DNA of 64,000 nucleotides from Gelidibacter salicanalis (GCF_007997285.1 NZ_VORX01000003.1:248001-312000), one strand, 5' to 3'. Shown: positions 8,749 through 17,235, numbered from the stretch's first letter. Notes: generated by a model from the letters alone, not told the origin. Numbers and translations: made by a program.

Positions 8749-9225
8749 CTATGACGGATCTACTAAAAACAAGGGTTGATCAAATTCAACAGGTGAAGAA
8801 TCATCAACTAAAATTTTCACGATTTTACCGGACACTTCAGATTCAATTTCGTTGAATAATTTCATTGCTTCAATAACACATAAAACGTCACCTTCTTTTA
8901 TAGAAGTTCCTACTTCAACAAACATAGGTTTGTCTGGAGATGGTTTACGGTAGAACGTTCCGATAATTGGCGATTTAATAGTAATATATTTTGAATTTTC
9001 ATCCGCGGCAGGCGCAGAAGCTACTATTGGTGCAGCTACAGGTGCAGGAGCTTGTGCAACGTGAGCTTGTCCCATTGGTATTTGTTGCACATAAGTTGTG
9101 GACTCCCCTTTATCATCACTACCTGTTTTAATGGTAATTTTGATATCGTCCATCTCCAATTTAACCTCGCTTGCCCCAGATTTGGCCACAAACTTGATTA
9201 AGTTTTGAATTTCTTTTATATCCAT
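8749..9225 (-). CDS. accB: Biotin carboxyl carrier protein of acetyl-CoA carboxylase
   Basis: A 158-residue BCCP. The N-terminal helical part (MDIKEIQNLIKFVAKSG) is followed by a flexible Ala/Pro-rich linker (about 55-75). The C-terminal lipoyl/biotinyl domain carries the biotinylation motif VIEAMKLFNEIE, whose Lys receives biotin. The residue after the lysine is Leu, where the classic motif has Met, as is common outside Enterobacteria. It carries carboxyl groups from AccC to the carboxyltransferase subunits. It sits between fabH (36 bp upstream) and accC and is evidently co-transcribed with them. Confidence 0.96.
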   Translation of the reverse strand: MDIKEIQNLIKFVAKSGASEVKLEMDDIKITIKTGSDDKGESTTYVQQIPMGQAHVAQAPAPVAAPIVASAPAADENSKYITIKSPIIGTFYRKPSPDKPMFVEVGTSIKEGDVLCVIEAMKLFNEIESEVSGKIVKILVDDSSPVEFDQPLFLVDPS

Positions 9226-9260
9226 AATTATTGAATTTAAATATTTTAAAGTTAGTTAGT

Positions 9261-10259
9261 CTATGAATTATATGCCCATGTAAGGTAAACTGAACCCCAG
9301 GTGAAACCCCCTCCAAAAGCAGCAAACACTAGTTTGTCTCCCTTTTTAAGTTGTTGCTCGTAATCAAATAATAATAACGGTAGTGTTGCTGAAGTTGTAT
9401 TCCCATATTTATGGATATTCACCATAACCTTGCTTTCATCAAGATTTATTCTGCTAGCGGTAGCGTCAATAATACGTTTGTTGGCTTGGTGTGCCACTAG
9501 CCAAGAAATATCATCATTTACCAGATTATTCCTCTCTAAAATCTTTTCAGTGACATCCGCCATATTGAAAACAGCATTCTTAAATACCATTTTACCTTCT
9601 TGGTATAGAAAATGTTTGCCCTCTGCAACATCATCTGGAGTTAGAGGATATGACGAACCACCGTGCGTAGCGCGTAAAAAATCTCTACCGCTACCATCAC
9701 TTTTTAGTATTTCGTCCTGAAGTCCGAAGCCCTCCAAATTAGGCTCAAATAATGCCGCGCCTGCGCCATCACCAAAAATAATACAGGTCGCCCTGTCCTT
9801 ATAATCGATCATGGACGAATTTTTATCGGCACCTATTAAAAGTACCTTTTTATATTTTCCTGATTCAATGTAGCGCGCAGCAACGGACATTCCGTATAAG
9901 AAACTAGAACATGCAGCTTCTAAATCAAATGAAAAAGCATTTACAGCACCTATTTGCGTGGCTGTATAAGCCGCTGTAGCAGCAGCTTTCATGTCTGGCG
10001 TTGCAGTTGCAACGATAACCAATTCTATTTCAGAAGGGTCTAAACCTTTCTTTTGTATCAGATCTTGAGCGGCTTTGATGGCTAAATATGAAGTGCCTTT
10101 GCCATCATCTTTAAGGATTCTTCGTTCCTTAATACCTGTCCTGGTGACAATCCACTCATCATTTGTATCGACTAAAGTTTCCAAAATTTGGTTTGTCAAT
10201 ACATAATCGGGTACATATCCACCTATGGCAGTAATTGCAGCAGTGATTTTACTCATCAT
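9261..10259 (-). CDS. fabH: Beta-ketoacyl-ACP synthase III
   Basis: A 332-residue KAS III that starts fatty acid synthesis by condensing an acyl-CoA with malonyl-ACP. The catalytic residues are visible as Cys in LEAACSSFLYG, His in VAHQANKRI and Asn in YGNTTSATLPLL, and the C-terminus has GGGFTWGSVYL. It is in the fabH-accB-accC operon. It differs from the pigment-locus ketosynthases, which are KAS I/II-type. In branched-chain-rich flavobacteria FabH often uses isobutyryl- or isovaleryl-CoA, but specificity cannot be read here. The second Met is an equally possible start. A terminator at 10391-10416 separates it from rpmF, so it probably has its own promoter. Confidence 0.95.
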   Translation of the reverse strand: MMSKITAAITAIGGYVPDYVLTNQILETLVDTNDEWIVTRTGIKERRILKDDGKGTSYLAIKAAQDLIQKKGLDPSEIELVIVATATPDMKAAATAAYTATQIGAVNAFSFDLEAACSSFLYGMSVAARYIESGKYKKVLLIGADKNSSMIDYKDRATCIIFGDGAGAALFEPNLEGFGLQDEILKSDGSGRDFLRATHGGSSYPLTPDDVAEGKHFLYQEGKMVFKNAVFNMADVTEKILERNNLVNDDISWLVAHQANKRIIDATASRINLDESKVMVNIHKYGNTTSATLPLLLFDYEQQLKKGDKLVFAAFGGGFTWGSVYLTWAYNS

Positions 10260-10390
10260 TTTCTATTAGAATGACCTAAAATTTGACTGAAATTAGCCAA
10301 AAGCAGTATATAATAAATGAATTTACTAAAACTTGGTCGAATATGACGCAAATTAAGTTGAATTTAAGACTTTCAAAAATTAAACATAAA

Positions 10391-10416
10391 AAAACGCTCA
10401 AGATTGAGCGTTTTTT
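10391..10416 (-). terminator. Rho-independent terminator after rpmF
   Basis: The stem aaaacgctca / tgagcgtttt with loop agat lies 19 bp past the rpmF stop on the minus strand and is flanked by A and T runs on both sides, so it could act in both directions. It separates the yceD-rpmF unit from fabH-accBC. Confidence 0.8.
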
Positions 10417-10434
10417 AGTATGCATGCATAATAA

Positions 10435-10638
10435 TTATGCTAAATTTTCCTCTTTTTCAGAGTTATCAATAAGCACTTGTCCTCTGTAGTAAAGTTTTCC
10501 TTCATGCCAATGAGCTCTGTGGAATAAGTGTGCTTCTCCTGTAGTAGGACACGTTGCAATTGTAGGAACAACCGCTTTGTAATGTGTTCTTCTTTTATCT
10601 CTTCTAGTTCTAGAAATCTTTCTTTTAGGATGTGCCAT
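10435..10638 (-). CDS. rpmF: 50S ribosomal protein L32
   Basis: A 67-residue basic protein with the L32 N-terminus [17 protein letters not shown] and the [19 protein letters not shown] segment. It is a structural component of the large ribosomal subunit. It starts 9 bp after the yceD stop, the conserved yceD-rpmF arrangement found widely in bacteria. Only one Cys is seen in the usual zinc-ribbon region, so this is a C-minus form that does not bind zinc. Confidence 0.97.
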   Translation of the reverse strand: MAHPKRKISRTRRDKRRTHYKAVVPTIATCPTTGEAHLFHRAHWHEGKLYYRGQVLIDNSEKEENLA

Positions 10639-10647
10639 TTTATATTG

Positions 10648-11199
10648 TTATTTATCCGTTAATAGTTTTTTTAATGTATTCCAACGAGGGTCAATGTCCT
10701 CTGTTTGTTCTTTATCTTCCAAGCCTTTAGGGCTCAACTCTTCTAATTTTTTAAGTACTTCTGACTCCAACGTTCCATCTTCAATGCCCGGATGAATTCG
10801 TTTTATCGGCATGGACAAGATGATCAACTCATAGATGTTTTGTGCGACATTAATTTCATACTCTCCATGAGGTACGATTAAAATATCTTCATTTTCATCA
10901 TTATATTCATCACCAAACTTGACAACCAAATCAAATTCACCTTCAATCTCCTGATCATAAGGCTCATTACTAGTGTCGCAATTGATGTTTACAGTGCCGG
11001 CGACTTCAAAATGCAGCTCTAAAAGTGTGTTTTTCTTTTCAAAAAGCAAATCCACCTTTACATCAACATCATTAAAATCATCATACTCAAAATGCTCAAA
11101 GAACTTTTTATCAATTTGATAATCAAAATGATGCTTTCCTAACTTTAGACCTACAAACTGTATATCGTACTCTTTCAAGGGCTTCATGATCGCGTTCAT
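10648..11199 (-). CDS. yceD: DUF177/YceD-family protein
   Basis: A 183-residue acidic protein. The central part has the DUF177 features: VNINCDTSNEPYDQEIEGEFDLVVKFG, then EINVAQNIYELIILSMPIKRIHP. YceD is linked to 23S rRNA or large-subunit metabolism and is almost always encoded directly before rpmF, as here. The bacterial-type paired cysteine motif is reduced to a single Cys in this protein. A possible start at the internal Met (MKPLKEYDIQF) four residues later would also be acceptable. Confidence 0.88.
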   Translation of the reverse strand: MNAIMKPLKEYDIQFVGLKLGKHHFDYQIDKKFFEHFEYDDFNDVDVKVDLLFEKKNTLLELHFEVAGTVNINCDTSNEPYDQEIEGEFDLVVKFGDEYNDENEDILIVPHGEYEINVAQNIYELIILSMPIKRIHPGIEDGTLESEVLKKLEELSPKGLEDKEQTEDIDPRWNTLKKLLTDK

Positions 11200-11260
11200 T
11201 TTGAGGCTGCAAATATAGAAAATATTTTTGTATTAAAAAGAAGCTATTAACAAAAAATGT

Positions 11261-12307
11261 TTATATCTTTTTTGGCGCTTTCCTTAAAGGATTCTTGGAA
11301 AGTTTTTTATATTCCTTTCTGTTATTAAAAATCTGAATGGCAGTAAAAACAGCTTCCTTAAACGAGGTTTCGTCTGCGGTTCCTTTTCCAGCAATTTCAA
11401 AAGCAGTACCATGGTCAGGAGAAGTCCTAACTTTATTTAATCCGGCAGTGTAATTTACGCCTTCGCCAAAAGTGATGGTTTTAAACGGAATCAAGCCCTG
11501 ATCGTGATAAGAGGCAATAATGCCGTCAAAATTTTGATAATTTTTAGACCCGAAAAAACTGTCCGCTGAATACGGTCCATAAACCAATTTCCCTTTATCT
11601 CTAAGTTTTAGAAGTGTAGGCTTAAGAATTTTTTCATCTTCATCGCCAATAACACCGTTGTCCCCTGCATGCGGATTAATTCCCATAACCGCAATTTTTG
11701 GTCCATTGATCCTGAAATCCTTGATTAGCGAATCGTAAACTGTTTGTACTTTTTCTTCAATAAGTTTAGCCGTGATATGACTCGGGACATCCTTAACCGG
11801 AACATGATCCGTCAATAAGCCCACCTTAAGCTTCTCAGTTACCATAAACATGAGGCTATTACCACCAAGTTCTTTTGCGAGGTAATTGGTATGTCCTGGA
11901 AATTTAAATTGGTCAGATTGTATGGTCAGTTTGTTAATGGGTGCGGTTACCAGAACATCAATTTCATCGTTCTTCAAAGCTTCAGTCGCTTTCTCTAAAG
12001 ATTTTATGGCATATTCACCAGCTTTCAAATCTTCTTCTCCAAAAGCGATGCTGATATTTTCTTTCCAAACATTTAATACATTGACTTTTCCTTCAATAAC
12101 TTGGGTTAAATCATTAATCCCGTGAAAATTAATGGCGCTATCAAAATGCTTCTTAAAAAAGGACATGGTTTTAATAGAAGCAAAAATAATTGGCGTACAA
12201 AATTCAAGCATTCTAGAATCCTCAAAGGTTTTCAAGATAATTTCTGATCCGATACCATTTAAATCACCTATGGAAATTCCCACTTTAATTTGTTCGTCTT
12301 TTTTCAT
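11261..12307 (-). CDS. pdxA: 4-hydroxythreonine-4-phosphate dehydrogenase
   Basis: A 348-residue NAD-dependent, metal-requiring dehydrogenase in the DXP-dependent pyridoxal-phosphate pathway. It oxidises 4-phosphohydroxy-L-threonine, which decarboxylates to an aminoketone. Visible family landmarks are the start VGISIGDLNGIGSEI, the VTAPINK segment, FPGHTNYLA with a metal-binding His, LLTDHVPVKDVPSHIT with a second His, GINPHAGDNG, and SYHDQGLIPFK with the third metal His. It begins the pdxA-yceD-rpmF-fabH-accB-accC order on the minus strand, divergent from ribE. Confidence 0.95.
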   Translation of the reverse strand: MKKDEQIKVGISIGDLNGIGSEIILKTFEDSRMLEFCTPIIFASIKTMSFFKKHFDSAINFHGINDLTQVIEGKVNVLNVWKENISIAFGEEDLKAGEYAIKSLEKATEALKNDEIDVLVTAPINKLTIQSDQFKFPGHTNYLAKELGGNSLMFMVTEKLKVGLLTDHVPVKDVPSHITAKLIEEKVQTVYDSLIKDFRINGPKIAVMGINPHAGDNGVIGDEDEKILKPTLLKLRDKGKLVYGPYSADSFFGSKNYQNFDGIIASYHDQGLIPFKTITFGEGVNYTAGLNKVRTSPDHGTAFEIAGKGTADETSFKEAVFTAIQIFNNRKEYKKLSKNPLRKAPKKI

Positions 12308-12392
12308 CCTACTTTATATTAAACTTTGACTATGGGTCTACAGATATGTGTTTATGAAATCGCACTATAATGGCTAATAATCATTTATGTCA

Positions 12393-12400
12393 TATCTTTG
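12393..12400 (+). promoter_or_regulatory. Candidate -7 element for ribE
   Basis: TATCTTTG matches the flavobacterial -7 consensus TAnnTTTG and lies about 44 bp before the ribE ATG, in the divergent pdxA-ribE gap. No convincing TTTG at -33 is seen, so support is partial. Confidence 0.4.
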
Positions 12401-12443
12401 TAACCCATTGCACAAATGCAAATTTAACTAATTATTCGACAAT

Positions 12444-13034
12444 ATGTTTACTGGAATCATTGAAGATTTAGGAGTCATCACTAATTTAGAACAAGATCAG
12501 GACAACCTTCACCTCACCGTAAAAAGCAACATTACCCCAGAATTAAAAATTGACCAAAGTGTGGCCCATAACGGCGTTTGTTTAACCGTAACTTCTTTAA
12601 ACAACCTCGAATATACCGTGACGGCCATTAGAGAAACATTGCTAAAAACAAATTTGGGAGATTTAACTGTGAATGATGAGGTTAATTTAGAGCGCGCTAT
12701 GAAGCTTGGAGACCGTCTAGATGGACATATAGTACAGGGCCACGTCGACCAAACTGCCATTTGTAAATCAGTAGAATTTCAAAATGGAAGTTGGTTGTTT
12801 ACGTTTACATATGATCCTGCTTTAACCAATATGACTATTGAAAAAGGCTCAATTACCGTGAATGGGGTTAGCTTAACCGTGGTTAACAGTAAGAAAAATG
12901 AATTCAGCGTCGCCATTATCCCGTACACTTATGAACATACTACTTTTAAATTATTTAAGGAAAATACTGTGGTGAATTTGGAATTTGATGTGTTGGGGAA
13001 ATATATTAAAAGACTTTATGAGCTTAAAATGTGA
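12444..13034 (+). CDS. ribE: Riboflavin synthase alpha chain
   Basis: A 196-residue protein with the two homologous lumazine-binding repeats of riboflavin synthase. The N-terminus MFTGIIEDLGVI is diagnostic. NGVCLTVTSL in repeat 1 and NGVSLTVVNS in repeat 2 are the ligand-binding segments, and GDRLDGHIVQGHVDQ links the domains. The enzyme dismutates two 6,7-dimethyl-8-ribityllumazine molecules into riboflavin and a pyrimidine. It stands alone here, divergent from pdxA. No FMN riboswitch is recognisable in the 136-bp upstream gap. Confidence 0.96.
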   Translation: MFTGIIEDLGVITNLEQDQDNLHLTVKSNITPELKIDQSVAHNGVCLTVTSLNNLEYTVTAIRETLLKTNLGDLTVNDEVNLERAMKLGDRLDGHIVQGHVDQTAICKSVEFQNGSWLFTFTYDPALTNMTIEKGSITVNGVSLTVVNSKKNEFSVAIIPYTYEHTTFKLFKENTVVNLEFDVLGKYIKRLYELKM

Positions 13035-13036
13035 GC

Positions 13037-13255
13037 TTAAACCTGTTTTTTAGAATATTTTAAAATTTTGTAAATTCCAAATATTAAAGCCGCTGCAACT
13101 AAAAAAATTAAGCCGTCGTCAATAGGGAAACCTGGGGGAGGAGGCCCACTTCTTTCATGAGGTTGTGGCAACTTTTCGACCTGAGCAATAGCATGTACCG
13201 CTGTCATCAACACAGCTAAAATTGTGGTCTTAACTTTCTTATTTTGTACAGTCAT
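13037..13255 (-). CDS. Small PID-CTERM-like envelope protein
   Basis: A 72-residue protein if started at the ATG at 13253-13255. The longer open frame to 13327 adds non-signal-like residues. It has an N-terminal signal-like helix (TTILAVLMTAVHAIAQ), a short polar proline-rich stretch, then PPPPGFPIDDG followed by a hydrophobic helix (LIFLVAAALIFGIYKIL) and a basic tail. This P-G-x-P-I-D-x-G plus helix plus basic tail layout matches the PID-CTERM type of C-terminal sorting signal known in Bacteroidota, so the mature region is tiny. Function is unknown. It converges with ribE, with its stop 3 bp past the ribE stop, and no terminator is visible between them. Confidence 0.65.
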   Translation of the reverse strand: MTVQNKKVKTTILAVLMTAVHAIAQVEKLPQPHERSGPPPPGFPIDDGLIFLVAAALIFGIYKILKYSKKQV

Positions 13256-13551
13256 TAGTCCGTAAATATATGAAATAAAGTGCGACAGTAAATTTGATGC
13301 TAAAGTTGAACATTTGAAGTAGATCACTAAAACATTTCAAATTTACAGTTTTAAGGTTCTGTTCAATTTGATATCAAATATATGGGTTTTTGACTTTCGC
13401 TCCGTCACTCTAACTTAATTTTTAAGAATAGTTAAAATTATAATCGCTTAGAGTATTAGATTTTGAAATTCGAGTTAAAGATCTCAACTCAACGATAAAA
13501 GAATGAAAGAGTAACTTACCATTAATTAAAATCAATAGATTTCAGAAAGTC

Positions 13552-14799
13552 CTAATTTGAGATAGATCGCTTCTCTAAGCGAATTACCTTTGCCACAGTC
13601 TTGATCAATCGATGGTGATTTTTCACGAAAGGATTCGTCTCATCCCACACATAACCGGCCAACACCGCACAAATCTGACGTTTGATCTCTTTATTATCTA
13701 CACCTTCAAAAAAGATGGTTTGTAAGTTTCCGGTATACCATTCCTTAACGTAGGAGGCAAATACCGATACCCCTTTTTTCATATACTCGGCATAGTCTTT
13801 TTCCCAATCAACAAATTCATTGTTCAATTCTTTGGTAATTAATTTAGCTGCTTTTAAGCCAGATTCCGTCGCAAAGGTAACGCCTGAAGAAAATACGGGA
13901 TCTAAAAATTCAGCACTGTTTCCGGTCAGCGCATAGCCTTTACCATAAAGCTGGGTGACTGACTTAGAATAATTCTGAATGCTTTTAGGTTCAAATAGAA
14001 AATCGACATTTTTAAAGCGTTCATAATAATAGGACGATTTCTTTAACATTTGAGCTAAGCGTTCTTCAGGAGTGCCTTCAAAACTATTGATAAAGTCCGT
14101 TTTACCTACAAATCCAATACTCGTATTACCATTACTAAAGGGAATGACCCAAAACCACGTATCGGTATCCAGCACGTCAAAGGTTATAAAAGTCCCTTCT
14201 GTTCCTGCGGGACGGGCTTCTTCTTTTACATGACTGAAAATGGACGAATGTTCGGGAATTGTTGAGGGTTTATCAAGATTCAATAATCGAGGCAAAACCC
14301 GCCCGTACCCGCTAGAGTCGATGATAAATTTGGCTTTTATACGATAGTGTTCACCATTTCCAGTCTTTATCGTTGTTTGTGAGGCACTTTCTTCATCAAA
14401 TTCAACAGCTACTACTTCCTGATTAAAAGCAATGTCAACGCCTTGCTTTTTCAATTCTTTTGTCAAGGCAAAGTCGAAGTCGGCTCTCGGTGCTTGCCAT
14501 GTCCAATCATAACCTGCCGTATATTTTTCTGAAAAATCGAACTCGCAAATGGTCTCCCCTCTTATAAATCGTGCCCCACTTTTGATCTCAAAATTTTGAG
14601 CAATCAAGGCGTCCAATAAGCCTACTTCTTCAAAATGATCCATGCATCTGGGCAATAAACTTTCTCCAATCACAAAACGCGGAAAAACGCTTTTTTCAAC
14701 CACTTTTACATTCACCTGATGCTTATGCAAATACGCGGCTGCAACGCAACCAGAAGGCCCTGCACCAATAATCAAAACATCTACCTGAACATCCTTCAT
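13552..14799 (-). CDS. FAD-dependent halogenase-like flavoprotein of the pigment locus
   Basis: A 415-residue flavoprotein of the tryptophan-halogenase superfamily. The FAD loop is VLIIGAGPSGCVAA (8-21), followed by FPRFVIGESLLP (39-50). Two halogenase hallmarks are present: W215-x-W217-x-I219-P220 (WFWVIP), which blocks monooxygenation, and Lys73 in NFEIKSGARF at the place of the catalytic lysine in variant-B halogenases. It would use reduced FAD, oxygen and chloride or bromide on an aromatic ring. It is divergent from the tyrosine ammonia-lyase operon. Some flexirubins are chlorinated on the terminal phenyl ring, which fits. Related cluster proteins are sometimes annotated only as oxidoreductases, so a hydroxylase role remains possible. 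Confidence 0.72.
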   Translation of the reverse strand: MKDVQVDVLIIGAGPSGCVAAAYLHKHQVNVKVVEKSVFPRFVIGESLLPRCMDHFEEVGLLDALIAQNFEIKSGARFIRGETICEFDFSEKYTAGYDWTWQAPRADFDFALTKELKKQGVDIAFNQEVVAVEFDEESASQTTIKTGNGEHYRIKAKFIIDSSGYGRVLPRLLNLDKPSTIPEHSSIFSHVKEEARPAGTEGTFITFDVLDTDTWFWVIPFSNGNTSIGFVGKTDFINSFEGTPEERLAQMLKKSSYYYERFKNVDFLFEPKSIQNYSKSVTQLYGKGYALTGNSAEFLDPVFSSGVTFATESGLKAAKLITKELNNEFVDWEKDYAEYMKKGVSVFASYVKEWYTGNLQTIFFEGVDNKEIKRQICAVLAGYVWDETNPFVKNHHRLIKTVAKVIRLEKRSISN

Positions 14800-14843
14800 A
14801 CTGCTAATGGATTTAAATGATTTATTATTTTACATTTGTAGCA

Positions 14844-14872
14844 CAAAAATAACCACTTTACTTCTGGTTATT
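14844..14872. promoter_or_regulatory. Inverted repeat in divergent pigment-locus promoter region
   Basis: AATAACCA at 14848-14855 is perfectly inverted as TGGTTATT at 14865-14872, with a 9-bp spacer. It overlaps a minus-strand TAnnTTTG match (TATTTTTG, 14851-14844) and lies just after a plus-strand match (TACATTTG, 14831-14838). A dyad in this position is a reasonable operator for a regulator of both transcription units, or the start of a 5' leader hairpin. Confidence 0.45.
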
Positions 14873-14906
14873 ATAAGATTTAAAAAACTTTGTGAATACG
14901 CTCTAA

Positions 14907-16433
14907 ATGGTCACACTTAACGGAACCCTAGGAATTGATGACTTCAAACATGTTTTATTTGATAGGCAGCCCATTCAAATTGAAAATAAGGTGCTTGAAA
15001 CGGTTGAAAAAAGCTTCGAATTCTTAAAAACCTTTTCAGAAAACAAAATCATTTACGGCGTCAATACCGGTTTTGGGCCGATGGCGCAATATAAAATTGA
15101 AGATTCAGAACGCCAGCAACTCCAGTATAATTTAATTAGGAGTCATGCTTCAGGAACGGGGAACCTAATTCCGTCGCTTTATGTTAAAGCAGCTATGTTG
15201 GCACGACTGAACACGCTTTGTTTGGGGAATTCTGGCGTGCATAAGTCGGTGGTTGAATTGATGGTGCAATTGATCAATAAAGACATTGCACCGGTCATTT
15301 ATGAACATGGCGGTGTGGGCGCGAGTGGCGATCTGGTGCAATTGGCGCATTTAGCTCTAGTGATGATTGGCGAAGGCGAAGTGATCTACAAAGGTGAAAA
15401 ACATCCCACTGAAGACGTTTTCAAAAGAGAAAATTTACAACCTGTTTCTATTCACCTGCGTGAAGGTCTAGCCCTGATGAACGGCACTTCAGTGATGACC
15501 GGCGTCGGGATTGTCAACACCATTTACGCACGTCAGCTTTTAAATTGGACCATCACCGCATCCTCTGCCATTAATGAAATTGTGAAAGCTTACGACGATC
15601 ACCTTTCATTTGAATTGAATCAAACCAAAAAGCATAAAGGCCAACGCGACATTGCAGAACTCATGCGCGCGCATTTAAAAGATAGCACCCTAATAAAAAA
15701 ACGTGAACATCATTTGTATAATGCCGTTCAAGATGTTTCTATTTTTGAAGATAAAGTCCAAGAGTACTACTCTTTGCGTTGCGTCCCGCAAATATTAGGA
15801 CCTGTTTTGGATACGCTCAATCAGGTGGAAACGATCCTAATTGAAGAGGCCAATTCGGCTAACGACAATCCGATTGTGGATGTCAAGAATCAAAATGTCT
15901 ATCACGGTGGTAATTTTCACGGCGATTATGTGTCATTAGAAATGGACAAGTTAAAACTGGTGGTCACCAAGACGTCCATGCTAGCCGAGCGCCAGTTAAA
16001 TTATTTGCTCAACCCTAGTCTTAATAACATTTTACCTCCTTTTGTCAATTTAGGGAAACTTGGCTTAAATTTCGGGATGCAGGGTGTCCAATTTACAGCC
16101 ACCTCAACCACGGCCGAAAATCAAATGCTTTCCAACCCTATGTATGTGCACAGCATCCCTAATAATAATGACAATCAGGATATCGTGAGTATGGGCTCCA
16201 ATGCTGCGCTGATCACCAAAAAAGTAATTGAAAACGCTTACGAGGTTCTGGCAATCGAATTTATCACGATCATTCAGGCTATTGAATATTTAGGGGTGAA
16301 GGATTCTGTCTCATCAAAAACACGAACCACTTATGACGCCATTCGTAAGATTGTGCCAATTTTTAAAGAAGATGTTGTGATGTATCCTTATGTGAATGCG
16401 GTTAAAGCATTTCTCATGAATCAAGAAGTCTAA
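14907..16433 (+). CDS. Tyrosine ammonia-lyase of the aryl-polyene/flexirubin pathway
   Basis: A 508-residue member of the HAL/PAL/TAL family. The self-forming MIO cofactor comes from Ala-Ser-Gly at 139-141 (GGVGASGDLVQL). YGVNTGFGPMA, the LQYNLIRSHASGTG selectivity region and NSANDNPIVDVKNQNVYHGGNFHGDY all follow the family. The protein closely resembles the characterised tyrosine-specific lyase of Flavobacterium johnsoniae, judged from recall of that sequence. It converts tyrosine to 4-coumarate, the aryl starter for the polyene. It heads a long operon and is divergent from the halogenase-like gene. Histidine ammonia-lyase is unlikely because no hutU, hutI or hutG lie nearby. Confidence 0.88.
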   Translation: MVTLNGTLGIDDFKHVLFDRQPIQIENKVLETVEKSFEFLKTFSENKIIYGVNTGFGPMAQYKIEDSERQQLQYNLIRSHASGTGNLIPSLYVKAAMLARLNTLCLGNSGVHKSVVELMVQLINKDIAPVIYEHGGVGASGDLVQLAHLALVMIGEGEVIYKGEKHPTEDVFKRENLQPVSIHLREGLALMNGTSVMTGVGIVNTIYARQLLNWTITASSAINEIVKAYDDHLSFELNQTKKHKGQRDIAELMRAHLKDSTLIKKREHHLYNAVQDVSIFEDKVQEYYSLRCVPQILGPVLDTLNQVETILIEEANSANDNPIVDVKNQNVYHGGNFHGDYVSLEMDKLKLVVTKTSMLAERQLNYLLNPSLNNILPPFVNLGKLGLNFGMQGVQFTATSTTAENQMLSNPMYVHSIPNNNDNQDIVSMGSNAALITKKVIENAYEVLAIEFITIIQAIEYLGVKDSVSSKTRTTYDAIRKIVPIFKEDVVMYPYVNAVKAFLMNQEV

Positions 16434-16440
16434 TTTTTTT

Positions 16441-16465
16441 GCAGATTTATGCCGCGGAAATCTGC
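16441..16465 (+). repeat. Inverted repeat between the lyase and ketoreductase genes
   Basis: GCAGATTT at 16441-16448 is inverted as AAATCTGC at 16458-16465. It follows a T run just after the lyase stop, so the T tract is on the wrong side for termination on plus. It may be a decayed extragenic repeat or an mRNA processing or stability hairpin. Confidence 0.5.
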
Positions 16466-16494
16466 GCCATCGGCGGGAAAAATAAATTTAACCT

Positions 16495-17235
16495 ATGTCC
16501 ACACAAAATAAATACGCCCTAATCACTGGAGGTTCTAGAGGAATCGGCAAAGCGATTTGTATCCAATTGGCCAAAGATTCAGAGTATGAGATTCTTATCA
16601 ATTACAAGGCCAATAAGGAAGCGGCACTTCAAACCTTAAAGGAGGTTGAAGCCGTTGGAGGCTCTGGACAAATCATCCAGTTTGATGTCTCTAATTTCGA
16701 AAGTGTACAGACCGCCTTAAATACCTGGCAGGAACAGCAACCTGACGCCATTATTGAAGTATTGGTAAATAATGCCGGCATCACCAAAGACGGATTATTT
16801 ATGTGGATGAAGCCTCAGGAATGGAATGACGTCATCAATACCAGCTTGAACGGCTTCTTCAATGTCACCAATCAGCTTATCGAAAAAATGTTATTAAACC
16901 GATACGGCCGTATCATTAATATGGTGTCCATTTCCGGATTAAAGGGAGTTTCTGGGCAGACTAATTATTCCGCTGCTAAAGGCGCCATTATTGCAGCGAC
17001 AAAATCGCTCTCCCAAGAAGTTGCTAAACGCAACATCACCGTAAACGCGGTAGCTCCCGGATTTATCATTACGGATATGACGGCAGATTTGGATGAAGCC
17101 ACTCTTAAAAAGATGATTCCCGCCAATCGTTTTGGAACACCTGAAGAAGTTGCGCATTTAGTCGCCTTCTTAGCTTCAAAAAAAGCGTCTTATATTACCG
17201 GTGAAGTCATAGGTATTACGGGTGGAATTCACTAA
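16495..17235 (+). CDS. 3-oxoacyl-ACP reductase (FabG-type, polyene pathway)
   Basis: A 246-residue SDR with the NADPH loop ITGGSRGIGKA, NNAGITKDGLF, and the catalytic Ser and Tyr-x3-Lys (SISGLKGVSGQTNYSAAK). The C-terminus GEVIGITGG is typical of FabG. Its family reduces 3-ketoacyl-ACP to 3-hydroxyacyl-ACP. Within this operon it would act once per elongation cycle, before dehydration, to give the conjugated double bonds (the ApeQ role in aryl-polyene clusters). It lies 61 bp after the lyase gene. It could also serve general fatty acid synthesis, but the context argues for a dedicated enzyme. Confidence 0.88.
   Translation: MSTQNKYALITGGSRGIGKAICIQLAKDSEYEILINYKANKEAALQTLKEVEAVGGSGQIIQFDVSNFESVQTALNTWQEQQPDAIIEVLVNNAGITKDGLFMWMKPQEWNDVINTSLNGFFNVTNQLIEKMLLNRYGRIINMVSISGLKGVSGQTNYSAAKGAIIAATKSLSQEVAKRNITVNAVAPGFIITDMTADLDEATLKKMIPANRFGTPEEVAHLVAFLASKKASYITGEVIGITGGIH

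Noticed and set aside
10283-10489. 68-residue plus-strand open frame
   Set aside because: It runs through the rpmF terminator hairpin and the antisense of the rpmF end, with no start context or family likeness.
12308-12443. FMN riboswitch before ribE
   Set aside because: The gap is short and AT-rich and lacks the conserved RFN-element helices.
13256-13327. 24-residue extension of the small PID-CTERM-like protein
   Set aside because: It would put non-signal residues before a clean signal peptide beginning at 13255.
14907-16433. Histidine ammonia-lyase (hutH)
   Set aside because: No hut genes nearby; sequence and context match the flexirubin/aryl-polyene tyrosine lyases.
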